Below, piece by piece: positions 25,378 through 33,672 of a stretch of DNA of 64,000 nt. Both the position numbers and the translations under genes were made by a program. Within the stretch, counting starts at the first letter, position 1. Every line of letters begins with the position of its first letter. The stretch is from positions 930,001 through 994,000 of the forward strand of contig LT629302.1 of assembly GCA_900104375.1 (NCBI GenBank), written 5' to 3'. This DNA is from Flavobacteriaceae bacterium MAR_2010_188 (lineage in GTDB: Bacteria > Bacteroidota > Bacteroidia > Flavobacteriales > Flavobacteriaceae). Under the pieces are notes generated by a model. That model was given only the letters and a program-made list of their open reading frames with translations, was not told the origin of the DNA and did not search any database.

Positions 25378-26685
25378 ATGACTTACTTACCCAATATCAT
25401 TTTTGCAATTGCATTGATAGCTGGGCTCGGTTACTTCACATTCAACGTTAGAAAATTAATCCGAAACATTAAACTCGGAAAGGAAGCGGATTTGGAACAT
25501 AATCCTTCTGCCCGCTGGAAGAATATGGCGATGATTGCTCTTGGCCAAACCAAAATGGTTAAAAGACCGATCGCAGGTTTTCTTCATGTTATTGTTTACG
25601 TTGGTTTTATCGTTATTAATATTGAAGTTCTAGAAATAATGATTGATGGCGTCTTTGGGACGCATCGATTGTTTTCATCTCTAGGTGCAACTTACGGCGC
25701 CCTGATAGGCTTTTTTGAAGTATTGGCATTTTTGGTTTTTATCTCGGTAGTGATATTCTGGATAAGAAGGAACATCTTAAACATCAAACGTTTCTTACAA
25801 TCAGAATTGAAAGGCTGGCCAAAAAACGATGCGAATCTCATTCTTTATTTTGAGATGGTTTTAATGATTCTATTTCTAGTAATGAATGCGACCGATGCAA
25901 GGTTTCAGGAATTGGAAAGCGGGAATTGGGTGAGTCAATTTATAGCACCAATATTTAGCGGGTTATCAGAGACGACTCTCCATTTGGTTGAACGTTCAGC
26001 ATGGTGGCTTCATATTTTAGGGATTTTAATATTTCTGAATTATTTATATTTTTCTAAACATCTCCATATTTTATTGGCTTTCCCGAATACCTATTACGGT
26101 AAAGTGCGACCTCAAGGTCAATTTAAAAATCTAGATTCGGTTACTAATGAAGTAAAAATGATGATGGATCCAAGCGTTGATCCATTCGCCGCCGCTCCAG
26201 AAGGAGAAGCAGATGATGTTCCAGAGAAATTTGGTGCCAGTGATGCAACCGACTTAAGTTGGGTACAACTTCTCAACGCCTATACCTGCACAGAATGCGG
26301 TAGGTGTACTTCGGAATGTCCAGCAAATAAGACAGGCAAAAAACTGTCTCCTAGAAAAATTATGATGGACACTCGTGATCGTCTAGAGGAGATTGGTAAG
26401 AATATTGATGCTAACAATGGAGTGTTTAAGGATGACGGGAAGCAATTACTCGATGATTATATCACCCGTCAAGAACTTTGGGCTTGTACAACGTGTAATG
26501 CTTGTGTAGAAGCTTGTCCTATAAGTATTGATCCTCTTTCTATTATTATGGATATGAGAAGGTATTTGGTTATGGAGCAGTCTGCTGCGCCAACTGAGTT
26601 AAATGCGATGATGACAAATGTCGAAAACAATGGGGCACCGTGGCCATATAATCAGATGGATCGATTAAATTGGAAAAATGAATAG
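25378..26685 (+). CDS. membrane Fe-S oxidoreductase subunit (HdrC/DsrM-like)
   Basis: 435 residues. The N-terminal ~230 residues hold about five membrane helices with histidines (FLHVIVYVG, WWLHILGI, FSKHLHILL) of the kind that bind b-type heme. A soluble domain then carries two 4Fe-4S clusters: C304-C307-C310-C314 and C370-C373-C376-C380, each followed by proline. By family knowledge it connects the quinone pool with a cytoplasmic partner. The CCG-domain protein encoded at 27508 is the natural partner (HdrB-like). The physiological reaction is not known. Confidence 0.85.
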   Translation: MTYLPNIIFAIALIAGLGYFTFNVRKLIRNIKLGKEADLEHNPSARWKNMAMIALGQTKMVKRPIAGFLHVIVYVGFIVINIEVLEIMIDGVFGTHRLFSSLGATYGALIGFFEVLAFLVFISVVIFWIRRNILNIKRFLQSELKGWPKNDANLILYFEMVLMILFLVMNATDARFQELESGNWVSQFIAPIFSGLSETTLHLVERSAWWLHILGILIFLNYLYFSKHLHILLAFPNTYYGKVRPQGQFKNLDSVTNEVKMMMDPSVDPFAAAPEGEADDVPEKFGASDATDLSWVQLLNAYTCTECGRCTSECPANKTGKKLSPRKIMMDTRDRLEEIGKNIDANNGVFKDDGKQLLDDYITRQELWACTTCNACVEACPISIDPLSIIMDMRRYLVMEQSAAPTELNAMMTNVENNGAPWPYNQMDRLNWKNE

Positions 26686-26693
26686 GAAAAACA

Positions 26694-27050
26694 ATGACTT
26701 TGAATCGATTGAAATACTTTCATATTATTTTAATTTTAGCGTTTGCTTTTGTTTCAACCAAAGCCAAAGCGCAAGGTTATGCTGAAGATTCATTACAAAT
26801 AAAAGTCTATTCAGAAATTAATTATGAAAGTTATAGGCCGGTTTCAATAAAGATCACAAAGGTTTTTTGTGAATATTGTTCGCCTAATCAATTAAAACAC
26901 ATTAAAGGAGTTGCTTATGAAACAGCATACGGCGAAAGGAACGCTCCAGAAAATGTAATGAAAAACGGAAAAAAGAAATTGGCGATCTATTTAAGATTGC
27001 CCAAAGATAAATTTAGATTATTAAGAGATGAACAGAGAAGACGCAGATAA
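26694..27050 (+). CDS. small exported hypothetical protein
   Basis: 118 residues with a signal peptide ending near STKAKAQG (residue 27). The mature part contains a lone CEYC motif and ends in a strongly basic tail with five arginines (DEQRRRR). I recognise no family. It lies 8 bp after the Fe-S gene and overlaps the next gene by 23 bp, so it belongs to the operon. CEYC could bind metal or act as a redox pair (inference). Confidence 0.65.
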   Translation: MTLNRLKYFHIILILAFAFVSTKAKAQGYAEDSLQIKVYSEINYESYRPVSIKITKVFCEYCSPNQLKHIKGVAYETAYGERNAPENVMKNGKKKLAIYLRLPKDKFRLLRDEQRRRR

Positions 27051-27474
27051 ATTGCTAAAGGACAAAGTAGAATCTGGAGAAAAAGTTAGCCCGGTGTTAC
27101 CAAAAGGAGTCAAGAATTATCTAATTGACATAGATGGTACAGTGTGCGATGATATTCCAAACGAAGAACCAGAGAGAATGCTTACCGCCAAAGTGTATCC
27201 AGATGCATTAGAGACTTGTAATCGTTGGTATGATGAAGGTCATATGATTTGCTTCTTCACTTCTAGAACCGAGCAGCATAGAGAATTTACAGAAAGATGG
27301 CTTCAAAACCACAACTTTAAATATCATACCTTATTGATGGGTAAACCAAGAGGCGGTAACTATCATTGGATAGATAATCACCTGGTAAAAGCCACAAGAT
27401 ATAAAGGTAAGTTCACTGATTTGATTGAGAAGAATGTGAAGATTCAAGTTTTTGATGATGGTCAACATGACTAA
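27028..27474 (+). CDS. HAD-like phosphatase domain protein
   Basis: 148 residues. The N-terminal HAD motif is LIDIDGTVCDDIPNEEPERM (Asp nucleophile and acid in DIDGT), followed by FFTSRTEQHREFTERWL (motif II Ser/Thr region) and LLMGKPRGGNYHWIDNH (motif III Lys). In flavobacterial genomes this orthologous group is often called phosphoheptose isomerase, but no SIS domain is present, so a small-molecule phosphatase is the better reading. It overlaps the preceding gene by 23 bp. Confidence 0.75.
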   Translation: MNREDADKLLKDKVESGEKVSPVLPKGVKNYLIDIDGTVCDDIPNEEPERMLTAKVYPDALETCNRWYDEGHMICFFTSRTEQHREFTERWLQNHNFKYHTLLMGKPRGGNYHWIDNHLVKATRYKGKFTDLIEKNVKIQVFDDGQHD

Positions 27475-27507
27475 AAATTCAAAAGCGTCTAATTTGAAAC
27501 TTTTACG

Positions 27508-28299
27508 ATGAGCGAAAATCTAAAAGTGCCAACTATGGCCGAATTCATGGGAGAAGGCAAGCAGCCCGAAGTCTTATTTTGGGTAGGTTGTGCCGGAAGT
27601 TTTGATGATCGTGCCAAGAGAATTACCAAGGCCTTTGTCAAAATCCTGAATAAGGCCAATATTGAATTTGCTGTTTTAGGTACTGAAGAAAGTTGCACCG
27701 GTGACCCGGCGAAACGCGCGGGTAACGAATTTCTTTTCCAGATGCAAGCTATGACTAACATAGAAGTGCTTAATGGATACGAAGTAAAGAAAATCGTCAC
27801 CGCCTGCCCACATTGCTTTAATACAATTAAAAATGAATACCCTGGTCTTGGTGGCAACTACGAAGTAATGCACCACACCCAGTTTATCAAAACCTTGATA
27901 GACGAAAAGCGTTTAACTGTTGAAGGTGGCCAGTTTAAAGGAAAGAGAATCACTTTTCATGATCCTTGCTATTTAGGTCGGGCAAACAATATTTTTGAAG
28001 CTCCACGAGATTTAATCCAGAAATTAGATGCCGAACTTGTAGAGATGAAGAACTGCAAGAAAAAAGGTTTATGTTGTGGTGCCGGAGGTGCACAAATGTT
28101 TAAGGAACCAGAGAAAGGTGATAAGGACATTAATGTTAAAAGAACCGAAGAAGCCATCGAGACTAAACCAGAGATTATTGCTGCTGGTTGTCCATTCTGT
28201 AATACAATGTTAACCGATGGCGTAAAAGCCAAGGATAAGGAAAATTCAATTCAGGTTATGGACGTTGCAGAATTGATTGCAAACGCAGCCGACCTTTAA
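27508..28299 (+). CDS. CCG-domain Fe-S oxidoreductase (HdrB-like)
   Basis: 263 residues. Two CCG-type modules: WVGCAGS and ACPHCFNTIKNEYP in the first half, then HDPCYLGRAN, KKGLCCGAGGAQMF and GCPFCNTML in the second. Such modules bind a noncubane or 4Fe-4S cluster and do thiol/disulfide or lactate-type redox chemistry as partners of HdrC-like proteins, here the gene at 25378. It is also related to LutA/GlpC-type subunits. The electron donor is unknown. Confidence 0.88.
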   Translation: MSENLKVPTMAEFMGEGKQPEVLFWVGCAGSFDDRAKRITKAFVKILNKANIEFAVLGTEESCTGDPAKRAGNEFLFQMQAMTNIEVLNGYEVKKIVTACPHCFNTIKNEYPGLGGNYEVMHHTQFIKTLIDEKRLTVEGGQFKGKRITFHDPCYLGRANNIFEAPRDLIQKLDAELVEMKNCKKKGLCCGAGGAQMFKEPEKGDKDINVKRTEEAIETKPEIIAAGCPFCNTMLTDGVKAKDKENSIQVMDVAELIANAADL

Positions 28300-28309
28300 A
28301 AAAAAGAAT

Positions 28310-28795
28310 ATGCTGGTAGATTTTGAAAAATTATCTGAGACTTCAAGAGTGTGGATTTATCAATCCAATCGAAGTTTTACCGATGCTGAAGTGGAAGAAC
28401 TGAACAATGAATTGAATGAATTTCTTAATCAGTGGACAGCGCACGGACAAAATCTTAGTGCAGCTTATAAAATTGAATATAAACGCTTTATCATAATTGG
28501 TTTAGACCAAAGCTTGAATGCCGCTACTGGCTGTTCTATCGATGCTTCCGTCCATTTTATTCAACATTTAGAGAAAAAATATAATGTCGAATTACTCGAC
28601 AAAATGAATGTCTCTTATAAACAAGGAGAATTTATAGCATACAAGCCCCTTTCAGATTTTAAGAAAATGGCAAAGGAGGGAGCAGTTTCAAAAAACACGG
28701 TTGTCTTTAATAATCTTGTTACAAACGTCTCCGACTTCAAAGACAATTGGGAAGTTCCCGCTTCCGATAGCTGGCATTCTAGATTCTTTAAATAA
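28310..28795 (+). CDS. conserved bacteroidetes protein (mislabelled 'ABC transporter ATPase' family)
   Basis: 161 residues from the ATG at 28310, 10 bp after the previous stop; an in-frame start further up overlaps the CCG gene and is less likely. Visible: VWIYQSNRSFTDAE, LNQWTAHGQNLSAAY, FIIIGLD and ATGCSIDASVHFIQ. Databases often name this group ABC transporter ATPase, but no Walker A, signature or Walker B motif is present. It is cytoplasmic, of unknown role, and the last gene of the Fe-S operon. Confidence 0.75.
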   Translation: MLVDFEKLSETSRVWIYQSNRSFTDAEVEELNNELNEFLNQWTAHGQNLSAAYKIEYKRFIIIGLDQSLNAATGCSIDASVHFIQHLEKKYNVELLDKMNVSYKQGEFIAYKPLSDFKKMAKEGAVSKNTVVFNNLVTNVSDFKDNWEVPASDSWHSRFFK

Positions 28796-28922
28796 AGATT
28801 TATAAGTTAATTACTTCTTTATAAATCTATCATAAAGTTGAAGTATTTGCTCATTAAAATACTAATTTGGCTTTATTAATATAGCCTTTTCTATTCATAT
28901 TAAACCTAAGTATATCCCTAAT

Positions 28923-31841
28923 ATGCGCCGCTTTTTACCCCTCATCATTCTTATTTTATTAGGAAAATTTCTTCCTGCCCAAAATTCAAATAATCCGTTG
29001 CAAACGGTTGATCAAGCAGCTCAAACCAAATGGGTAGATAGTATCTATAATGCTATGAGCTTAGAGGAGAGAATCGGTCAGTTGTTTATGGTACAGGTTT
29101 TTTCGGATAAGGATTCCAAACACACTAATGAAATTGCGAGACTGATTAACAACAGCCATATAGGCGGTGTTATTTTTTCTACTGGCGGTCCGCTTAGACA
29201 GGCAAAACTGAATAATCAACTACAAGCAATATCCAAAGTGCCTTTATTGGTGGGTATGGATGCCGAATGGGGTTTAAGTATGAGATTGGATTCTACTTTC
29301 GCTTATCCTTGGAATATGACCTTAGGTGCGGTTAAAGATTCAGATTTAATTGAAAAAGTCGGCTATAGGATTGGTCAGCATTCAAAACGGATCGGTGTTC
29401 ATTTCAATTTTGCTCCAGTTGTAGATATTAATACCAATCCTAAAAATCCTATTATCGGGAATCGCTCGTTTGGGGAGGACCGAGATATGGTAACAGAAAA
29501 ATCACTTGCTTTTATGAAAGGAATGCAAATGGCTGGGGTTTTAGCAAATGCTAAACATTTCCCCGGTCATGGCGATACCGACAGCGATTCACACAAAACC
29601 TTGCCAACCATAAATTTTTCAAAAAAACGGATAGACTCAATTGAACTTTATCCTTACAGGAAATTAATTAATGAGGGACTTTCTAGTGTTATGGTGGCGC
29701 ATCTCAATGTTCCGTCCTTAGAATCCAAACCTGGTATCCCTTCATCTTTATCAAAGAATATCGTCACCAACATCTTAAAGGATTCACTTCACTTTAATGG
29801 TCTAATTTTTACAGATGCTCTAAATATGAAGGGAGCTTCAAACTATAGCGTTCCGGGAGACATTGACCTAGCTGCATTTAAAGCTGGTAATGATGTGCTG
29901 TTGATTTCTGAAGATATTTCAAAGGCAATCGAAACTATTTCAAAAGCTTATACTGCAAAGGACGTTACCGAAGAGCGCCTTGCTTATTCGGTTAAGAAAA
30001 TATTAATGGCCAAATATAAAGTTGGTCTTAACCGCTACAAACCTGTAAATCTACTTGGTTTATATGACGATTTAAATACACTTGAAGATAAGGTGCTTTA
30101 TGATGAAGTGATCGAAAATGCAATTACTGTGGTTAAGAACAAAGACGAAATCTTGCCGCTACGTTCACTAAAAGATAAGAAAATCGCTTACGTGCAGATG
30201 GGAGATGATGATGGTGGCACTTTTTTTGAAACTCTAAAAATGTATACCAAGGTTCATGAAATCCGAGCGGAAAAGTTGGATGAAATGATCAGTAAGCTTC
30301 AAAATTATAATACTGTAATTATCGGGTTCCATCGTTCTAATGCTAATCCTTGGAAACCATACCAACTTACCGACAAAGAAAAAGTTTGGATTTATGAAAT
30401 CGCCCGAACCAATAAAGTGATTTTAGATGTTTTTGTTAGACCATACTCTTTGCTTGAATTAAATACTTTCGAGAATATTGAAGGAATTGTGGTTAGTTAC
30501 CAAAACAGTGTTTCGGCTCAAAAAAAATCAGCGCAATTGATATTTGGTGCTGTTGCCGCGAAAGGTGAATTGCCAGTAAGCATTGGTCAAAAATTCAAGG
30601 TGAAAACAGGAATCACCTACAACGCTATCCAATCTTTGTCTTACGGAATTCCTGAAAGTGTTGGGATGAGCTCTAAACTCTTGAAGAAATTAGATTCAGT
30701 CGCTCAATTCGCGGTTGATAATAAAATGACTCCTGGGATTCAACTTTTGGTTGCTAGAAAAGGAAAAGTGATTTACAATAAGAACTTTGGCTACCATACT
30801 TACGATAAAAAAGAAGCAGTGAAATTTGATGATATGTACGATGTTGCTTCTCTTACTAAGATTTTAGCAACCTTACCATTGCTTATGGAAATGGTGGAAA
30901 AAGGAGAGCTTTCATTGGACACCAAACTTTCTGAAATGCTTCCAGAATACAAGGAAAGCAATAAAAAGGATATTACGTTAAAACAAATGCTTTCACATTA
31001 TGCACGCTTAAAACCTTGGGTTCCTTTCTATGTTGGTACCTTAGATACTCTTACCAATCATCCTGATACCAAGTTCTACAGAAATGAATTCAGCGAAAAT
31101 TTCAGCGTTAAAGTGGCGAATAAACTTTATCTAAGAAATGATTATCCAGATTCTATTCAAAAAATAATTAAAGATTCTGATCTGTTAAGTAAGCTTTCCT
31201 ATAGATATAGCGACCTACCATATTATATCTTGAAGAAATACATCGAAAAGGAAAATAAAAAACCTTTGGATGAATTGGTTCAATCACATATTTATGAGTC
31301 TTTAGGAGCAAATTACACGACCTATAATCCATCGTCGCTATTTAGCAATTCACAAATTGTACCTACCGAAGAAGATGATTATTATCGTTACCAGACCATA
31401 CAAGGATATGTGCACGACATGGGTGCGGCAATGCAAAATGGAGTAGGAGGTCATGCGGGGATATTCAGTAATGCCAACGACGTTGCCAAGATTATGCAGA
31501 TGTACCTGCAAAAAGGTTTTTACGGCGGAAAGCGCTATCTAAAACCAGAAACGGTAGATAAGTTTAATACGCGCTACTATGAAAATAATGGAAATAGACG
31601 CGCCATCGGTTTTGACAAACCGCAACTTGGCAAATCTGGTCCAACCTGCGGTTGTGTTTCTCCGTTGAGCTTTGGACATAGCGGTTTCACCGGAACTTAT
31701 GCATGGGCAGATCCTAAAGAAGAAATTGTCTATGTGTTTTTAGCAAATAGAACGTATCCGAAAGCGGGTTCTAATTTATTGCTAAAAGAAAATATTAGAA
31801 CAGAAATTCAGCGCTTCATTTATGAAGCTATAATAAAGTAA
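28923..31841 (+). CDS. GH3 beta-N-acetylglucosaminidase-like / beta-lactamase-fold hydrolase fusion
   Basis: 972 residues with a signal peptide. The GH3 domain (about 40-370) has LVGMDAEWG, APVVDINTNP, KHFPGHGDTDSDSH (the NagZ acid/base loop with Asp-His) and nucleophile Asp298 in IFTDALNMKG. A GH3 C-terminal-like domain follows (about 390-565). The C-terminal serine hydrolase (about 580-970) has Ser643-Leu-Thr-Lys646, Tyr762-Ser-Asp and His919-Ser-Gly, the class C beta-lactamase/esterase triad. This fusion suggests peptidoglycan or muropeptide turnover in the periplasm with glycosidase and peptidase or esterase steps on one chain. bshA starts 1 bp after its stop. Confidence 0.88.
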   Translation: MRRFLPLIILILLGKFLPAQNSNNPLQTVDQAAQTKWVDSIYNAMSLEERIGQLFMVQVFSDKDSKHTNEIARLINNSHIGGVIFSTGGPLRQAKLNNQLQAISKVPLLVGMDAEWGLSMRLDSTFAYPWNMTLGAVKDSDLIEKVGYRIGQHSKRIGVHFNFAPVVDINTNPKNPIIGNRSFGEDRDMVTEKSLAFMKGMQMAGVLANAKHFPGHGDTDSDSHKTLPTINFSKKRIDSIELYPYRKLINEGLSSVMVAHLNVPSLESKPGIPSSLSKNIVTNILKDSLHFNGLIFTDALNMKGASNYSVPGDIDLAAFKAGNDVLLISEDISKAIETISKAYTAKDVTEERLAYSVKKILMAKYKVGLNRYKPVNLLGLYDDLNTLEDKVLYDEVIENAITVVKNKDEILPLRSLKDKKIAYVQMGDDDGGTFFETLKMYTKVHEIRAEKLDEMISKLQNYNTVIIGFHRSNANPWKPYQLTDKEKVWIYEIARTNKVILDVFVRPYSLLELNTFENIEGIVVSYQNSVSAQKKSAQLIFGAVAAKGELPVSIGQKFKVKTGITYNAIQSLSYGIPESVGMSSKLLKKLDSVAQFAVDNKMTPGIQLLVARKGKVIYNKNFGYHTYDKKEAVKFDDMYDVASLTKILATLPLLMEMVEKGELSLDTKLSEMLPEYKESNKKDITLKQMLSHYARLKPWVPFYVGTLDTLTNHPDTKFYRNEFSENFSVKVANKLYLRNDYPDSIQKIIKDSDLLSKLSYRYSDLPYYILKKYIEKENKKPLDELVQSHIYESLGANYTTYNPSSLFSNSQIVPTEEDDYYRYQTIQGYVHDMGAAMQNGVGGHAGIFSNANDVAKIMQMYLQKGFYGGKRYLKPETVDKFNTRYYENNGNRRAIGFDKPQLGKSGPTCGCVSPLSFGHSGFTGTYAWADPKEEIVYVFLANRTYPKAGSNLLLKENIRTEIQRFIYEAIIK

Positions 31842-31842
31842 G

Positions 31843-32982
31843 ATGAGAATAGGTATTGTATGTTATCCAACATTTGGAGGAAGTGGCGTAGTTGCGACAG
31901 AATTGGGATTAGAACTGTCTAAAAGAGGACATCAAATTCATTTCATAACCTATAAGCAACCAGTAAGGCTAGAGTTATTAAGTCATAATGTGCATTACCA
32001 CGAGGTGAATGTTCCGGAATATCCACTTTTTCATTATCAACCTTATGAATTAGCCCTTTCTAGCAAATTGGTAGATATGGTGAAGCTTCATAAAATTGAA
32101 ATCTTACACGTACACTATGCCATCCCACACGCTTATGCCGCTTATATGGCGCAGAAAATGCTATTGGAAGATGGTATTAATATCCCTTTCGTTACAACCT
32201 TGCACGGTACCGATATTACTCTAGTAGGAAGTCATCCGTTTTACAAACCGGCCGTGACTTTCAGCATTAACAATTCTAATGCGGTAACCTCGGTTTCTCA
32301 GAGTTTGAAGGACGATACTTTACGTTTGTTCAATATTAAAAAGGAAATTGAAGTGATTCCAAACTTCATTGATTTAAAGCGTTACACTCATGATTTTACG
32401 GATTGCCAGAGAGATATGATGGCTACGGAAAAGGAACGTATTGTTACTCACATCAGTAATTTTAGGAAAGTAAAACAGATACCTCAAGTAATAGAAATTT
32501 TCAACCGTATTCAAAAGGAAATCCCCGCGAAATTGATGATGGTGGGCGAAGGTCCGGAACGGGAACCCGCAGAGAAATTATGTGAAAGGTTGGGTATTGC
32601 AGATAAGGTTGTTTTCTTCGGCAACAGTAATGAAATAGATAAAATCCTTTGTTTTAGTGATCTTTTCTTGCTTCCATCGATATCCGAAAGTTTTGGTTTG
32701 GCGGCGCTAGAAGCGATGGCGTCTGGAGTCCCGGTTGTCTCGAGTAACGCTGGTGGTATTCCGGAAGTTAATAAGGAAGGAGTATCGGGATATTTAAATG
32801 ATCCAAGCGACGTAGACGGTATGGCAAATAATGCCACCAGGATTTTGGGTGATTCGGCTAACTTGGCAAAATTCAAGAAAAACGCTAAGCTAGAAGCGAA
32901 AAAATTTGATATCTACAATATCGTACCGATGTACGAATCTATTTATGAGCGCACCTTAAAGAAAAAATTGAGCATCGCATAA
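31843..32982 (+). CDS. bshA: N-acetyl-alpha-D-glucosaminyl L-malate synthase (bacillithiol synthesis)
   Basis: 379 residues, GT4 family. N-terminal CYPTFGGSGVVATELG, TLHGTDITLVG in the middle, and the GT4 EX7E-type region SISESFGLAALEAMASGVPVVSSNAGGIPEV. This pattern is diagnostic for BshA, which joins UDP-GlcNAc and L-malate, the first step of bacillithiol synthesis. BshB and BshC genes are not in the window. Translationally adjacent to the GH3 fusion; a strong terminator follows. Confidence 0.92.
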   Translation: MRIGIVCYPTFGGSGVVATELGLELSKRGHQIHFITYKQPVRLELLSHNVHYHEVNVPEYPLFHYQPYELALSSKLVDMVKLHKIEILHVHYAIPHAYAAYMAQKMLLEDGINIPFVTTLHGTDITLVGSHPFYKPAVTFSINNSNAVTSVSQSLKDDTLRLFNIKKEIEVIPNFIDLKRYTHDFTDCQRDMMATEKERIVTHISNFRKVKQIPQVIEIFNRIQKEIPAKLMMVGEGPEREPAEKLCERLGIADKVVFFGNSNEIDKILCFSDLFLLPSISESFGLAALEAMASGVPVVSSNAGGIPEVNKEGVSGYLNDPSDVDGMANNATRILGDSANLAKFKKNAKLEAKKFDIYNIVPMYESIYERTLKKKLSIA

Positions 32983-32987
32983 AATAA

Positions 32988-33012
32988 AAAAGCCACCGAA
33001 TCGGTGGCTTTT
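32988..33012. terminator. bidirectional terminator after bshA
   Basis: AAAAGCCACCGA and its complement around a single A, with T-runs on both strands. It lies between bshA and the convergent beta-barrel gene. Confidence 0.85.
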
Positions 33013-33031
33013 CTTTTATCTAATATTGTAA

Positions 33032-33550
33032 TTAGTTGAATAAATATCTTATTCCTAAAGCGATGTCGAAATCGAGGTTATCATTTTCAAAGTATCGATT
33101 GTTGCTTCCAAACCCAAATTCTGGTCTAAAATCTAATGATAACATTAATGGGATATCAAAAACATATTCGATACCTACGTCACCGGCGGCAAAAACGAAT
33201 GTATCGCTGTCATCTCCATTATAATCATTGTCAAAGAATTTTTTATCATAATTATAAGAAGCCAATCCACCACCAACACCTGCGTACCAGTTAAAGCCAC
33301 CATCAATTTGCCAAACCCACTGATAAAGACCTGCAAGTTTAAAACCATCAAAGTTATTCCCTGATCGTAAACCCAAATCTAGTTCTAGTCGGTTATTGTC
33401 AGCGTTCAATGCGCGTTGATAAGAAACTTCAGCACCAAAACCATCACTATCTCCCAATCGTAAACCAATAGCATTTGTAGCACCTACTTGTGCGTAAGAA
33501 GTCGCCGTGAAGCCTATTACTGCTATAACAACAAAAAATAATTTTTTCAT
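33032..33550 (-). CDS. small outer-membrane beta-barrel protein
   Basis: 172 residues with a signal peptide (MKKLFFVVIAVIGFTATSYAQ) and eight or so alternating hydrophobic strands, ending in FDIALGIRYLFN with a C-terminal aromatic, typical of outer-membrane barrels of the OmpW/OmpX size class. Strand motifs are LELDLGLRSG, AGLYQWVWQ and MLSLDFRPEFGFG. It probably has a structural or porin-like role. It is monocistronic with a clear promoter. Confidence 0.8.
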   Translation of the reverse strand: MKKLFFVVIAVIGFTATSYAQVGATNAIGLRLGDSDGFGAEVSYQRALNADNNRLELDLGLRSGNNFDGFKLAGLYQWVWQIDGGFNWYAGVGGGLASYNYDKKFFDNDYNGDDSDTFVFAAGDVGIEYVFDIPLMLSLDFRPEFGFGSNNRYFENDNLDFDIALGIRYLFN

Positions 33551-33575
33551 AAGTTTTAAGTTTTTAGAATTTTAA

Positions 33576-33602
33576 CAAAAATACGACTATCGCAAATTTC
33601 AA
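33576..33602 (-). promoter_or_regulatory. promoter of the beta-barrel protein gene
   Basis: On the minus strand a TTG (33602-33600) and TATTTTTG (33583-33576) are 16 bp apart, near the Bacteroidota -33/-7 layout, predicting a leader of about 19 bases. Confidence 0.5.
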
Positions 33603-33672
33603 TATTTATTATAACGCCAAGGTTATGTTAAAATTGAATGAGATGGTCTAAATTTAGAACTTTAATCGCCCT

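Noticed and set aside
27028-27474. Phosphoheptose isomerase name used for this family.
   Set aside because: The HAD motif is clear and no SIS domain is present.
28796-28828. AGATTTATA/TATAAATCT inverted repeat after the Fe-S operon.
   Set aside because: The loop is long and no T-run follows, so a terminator call is not supported.
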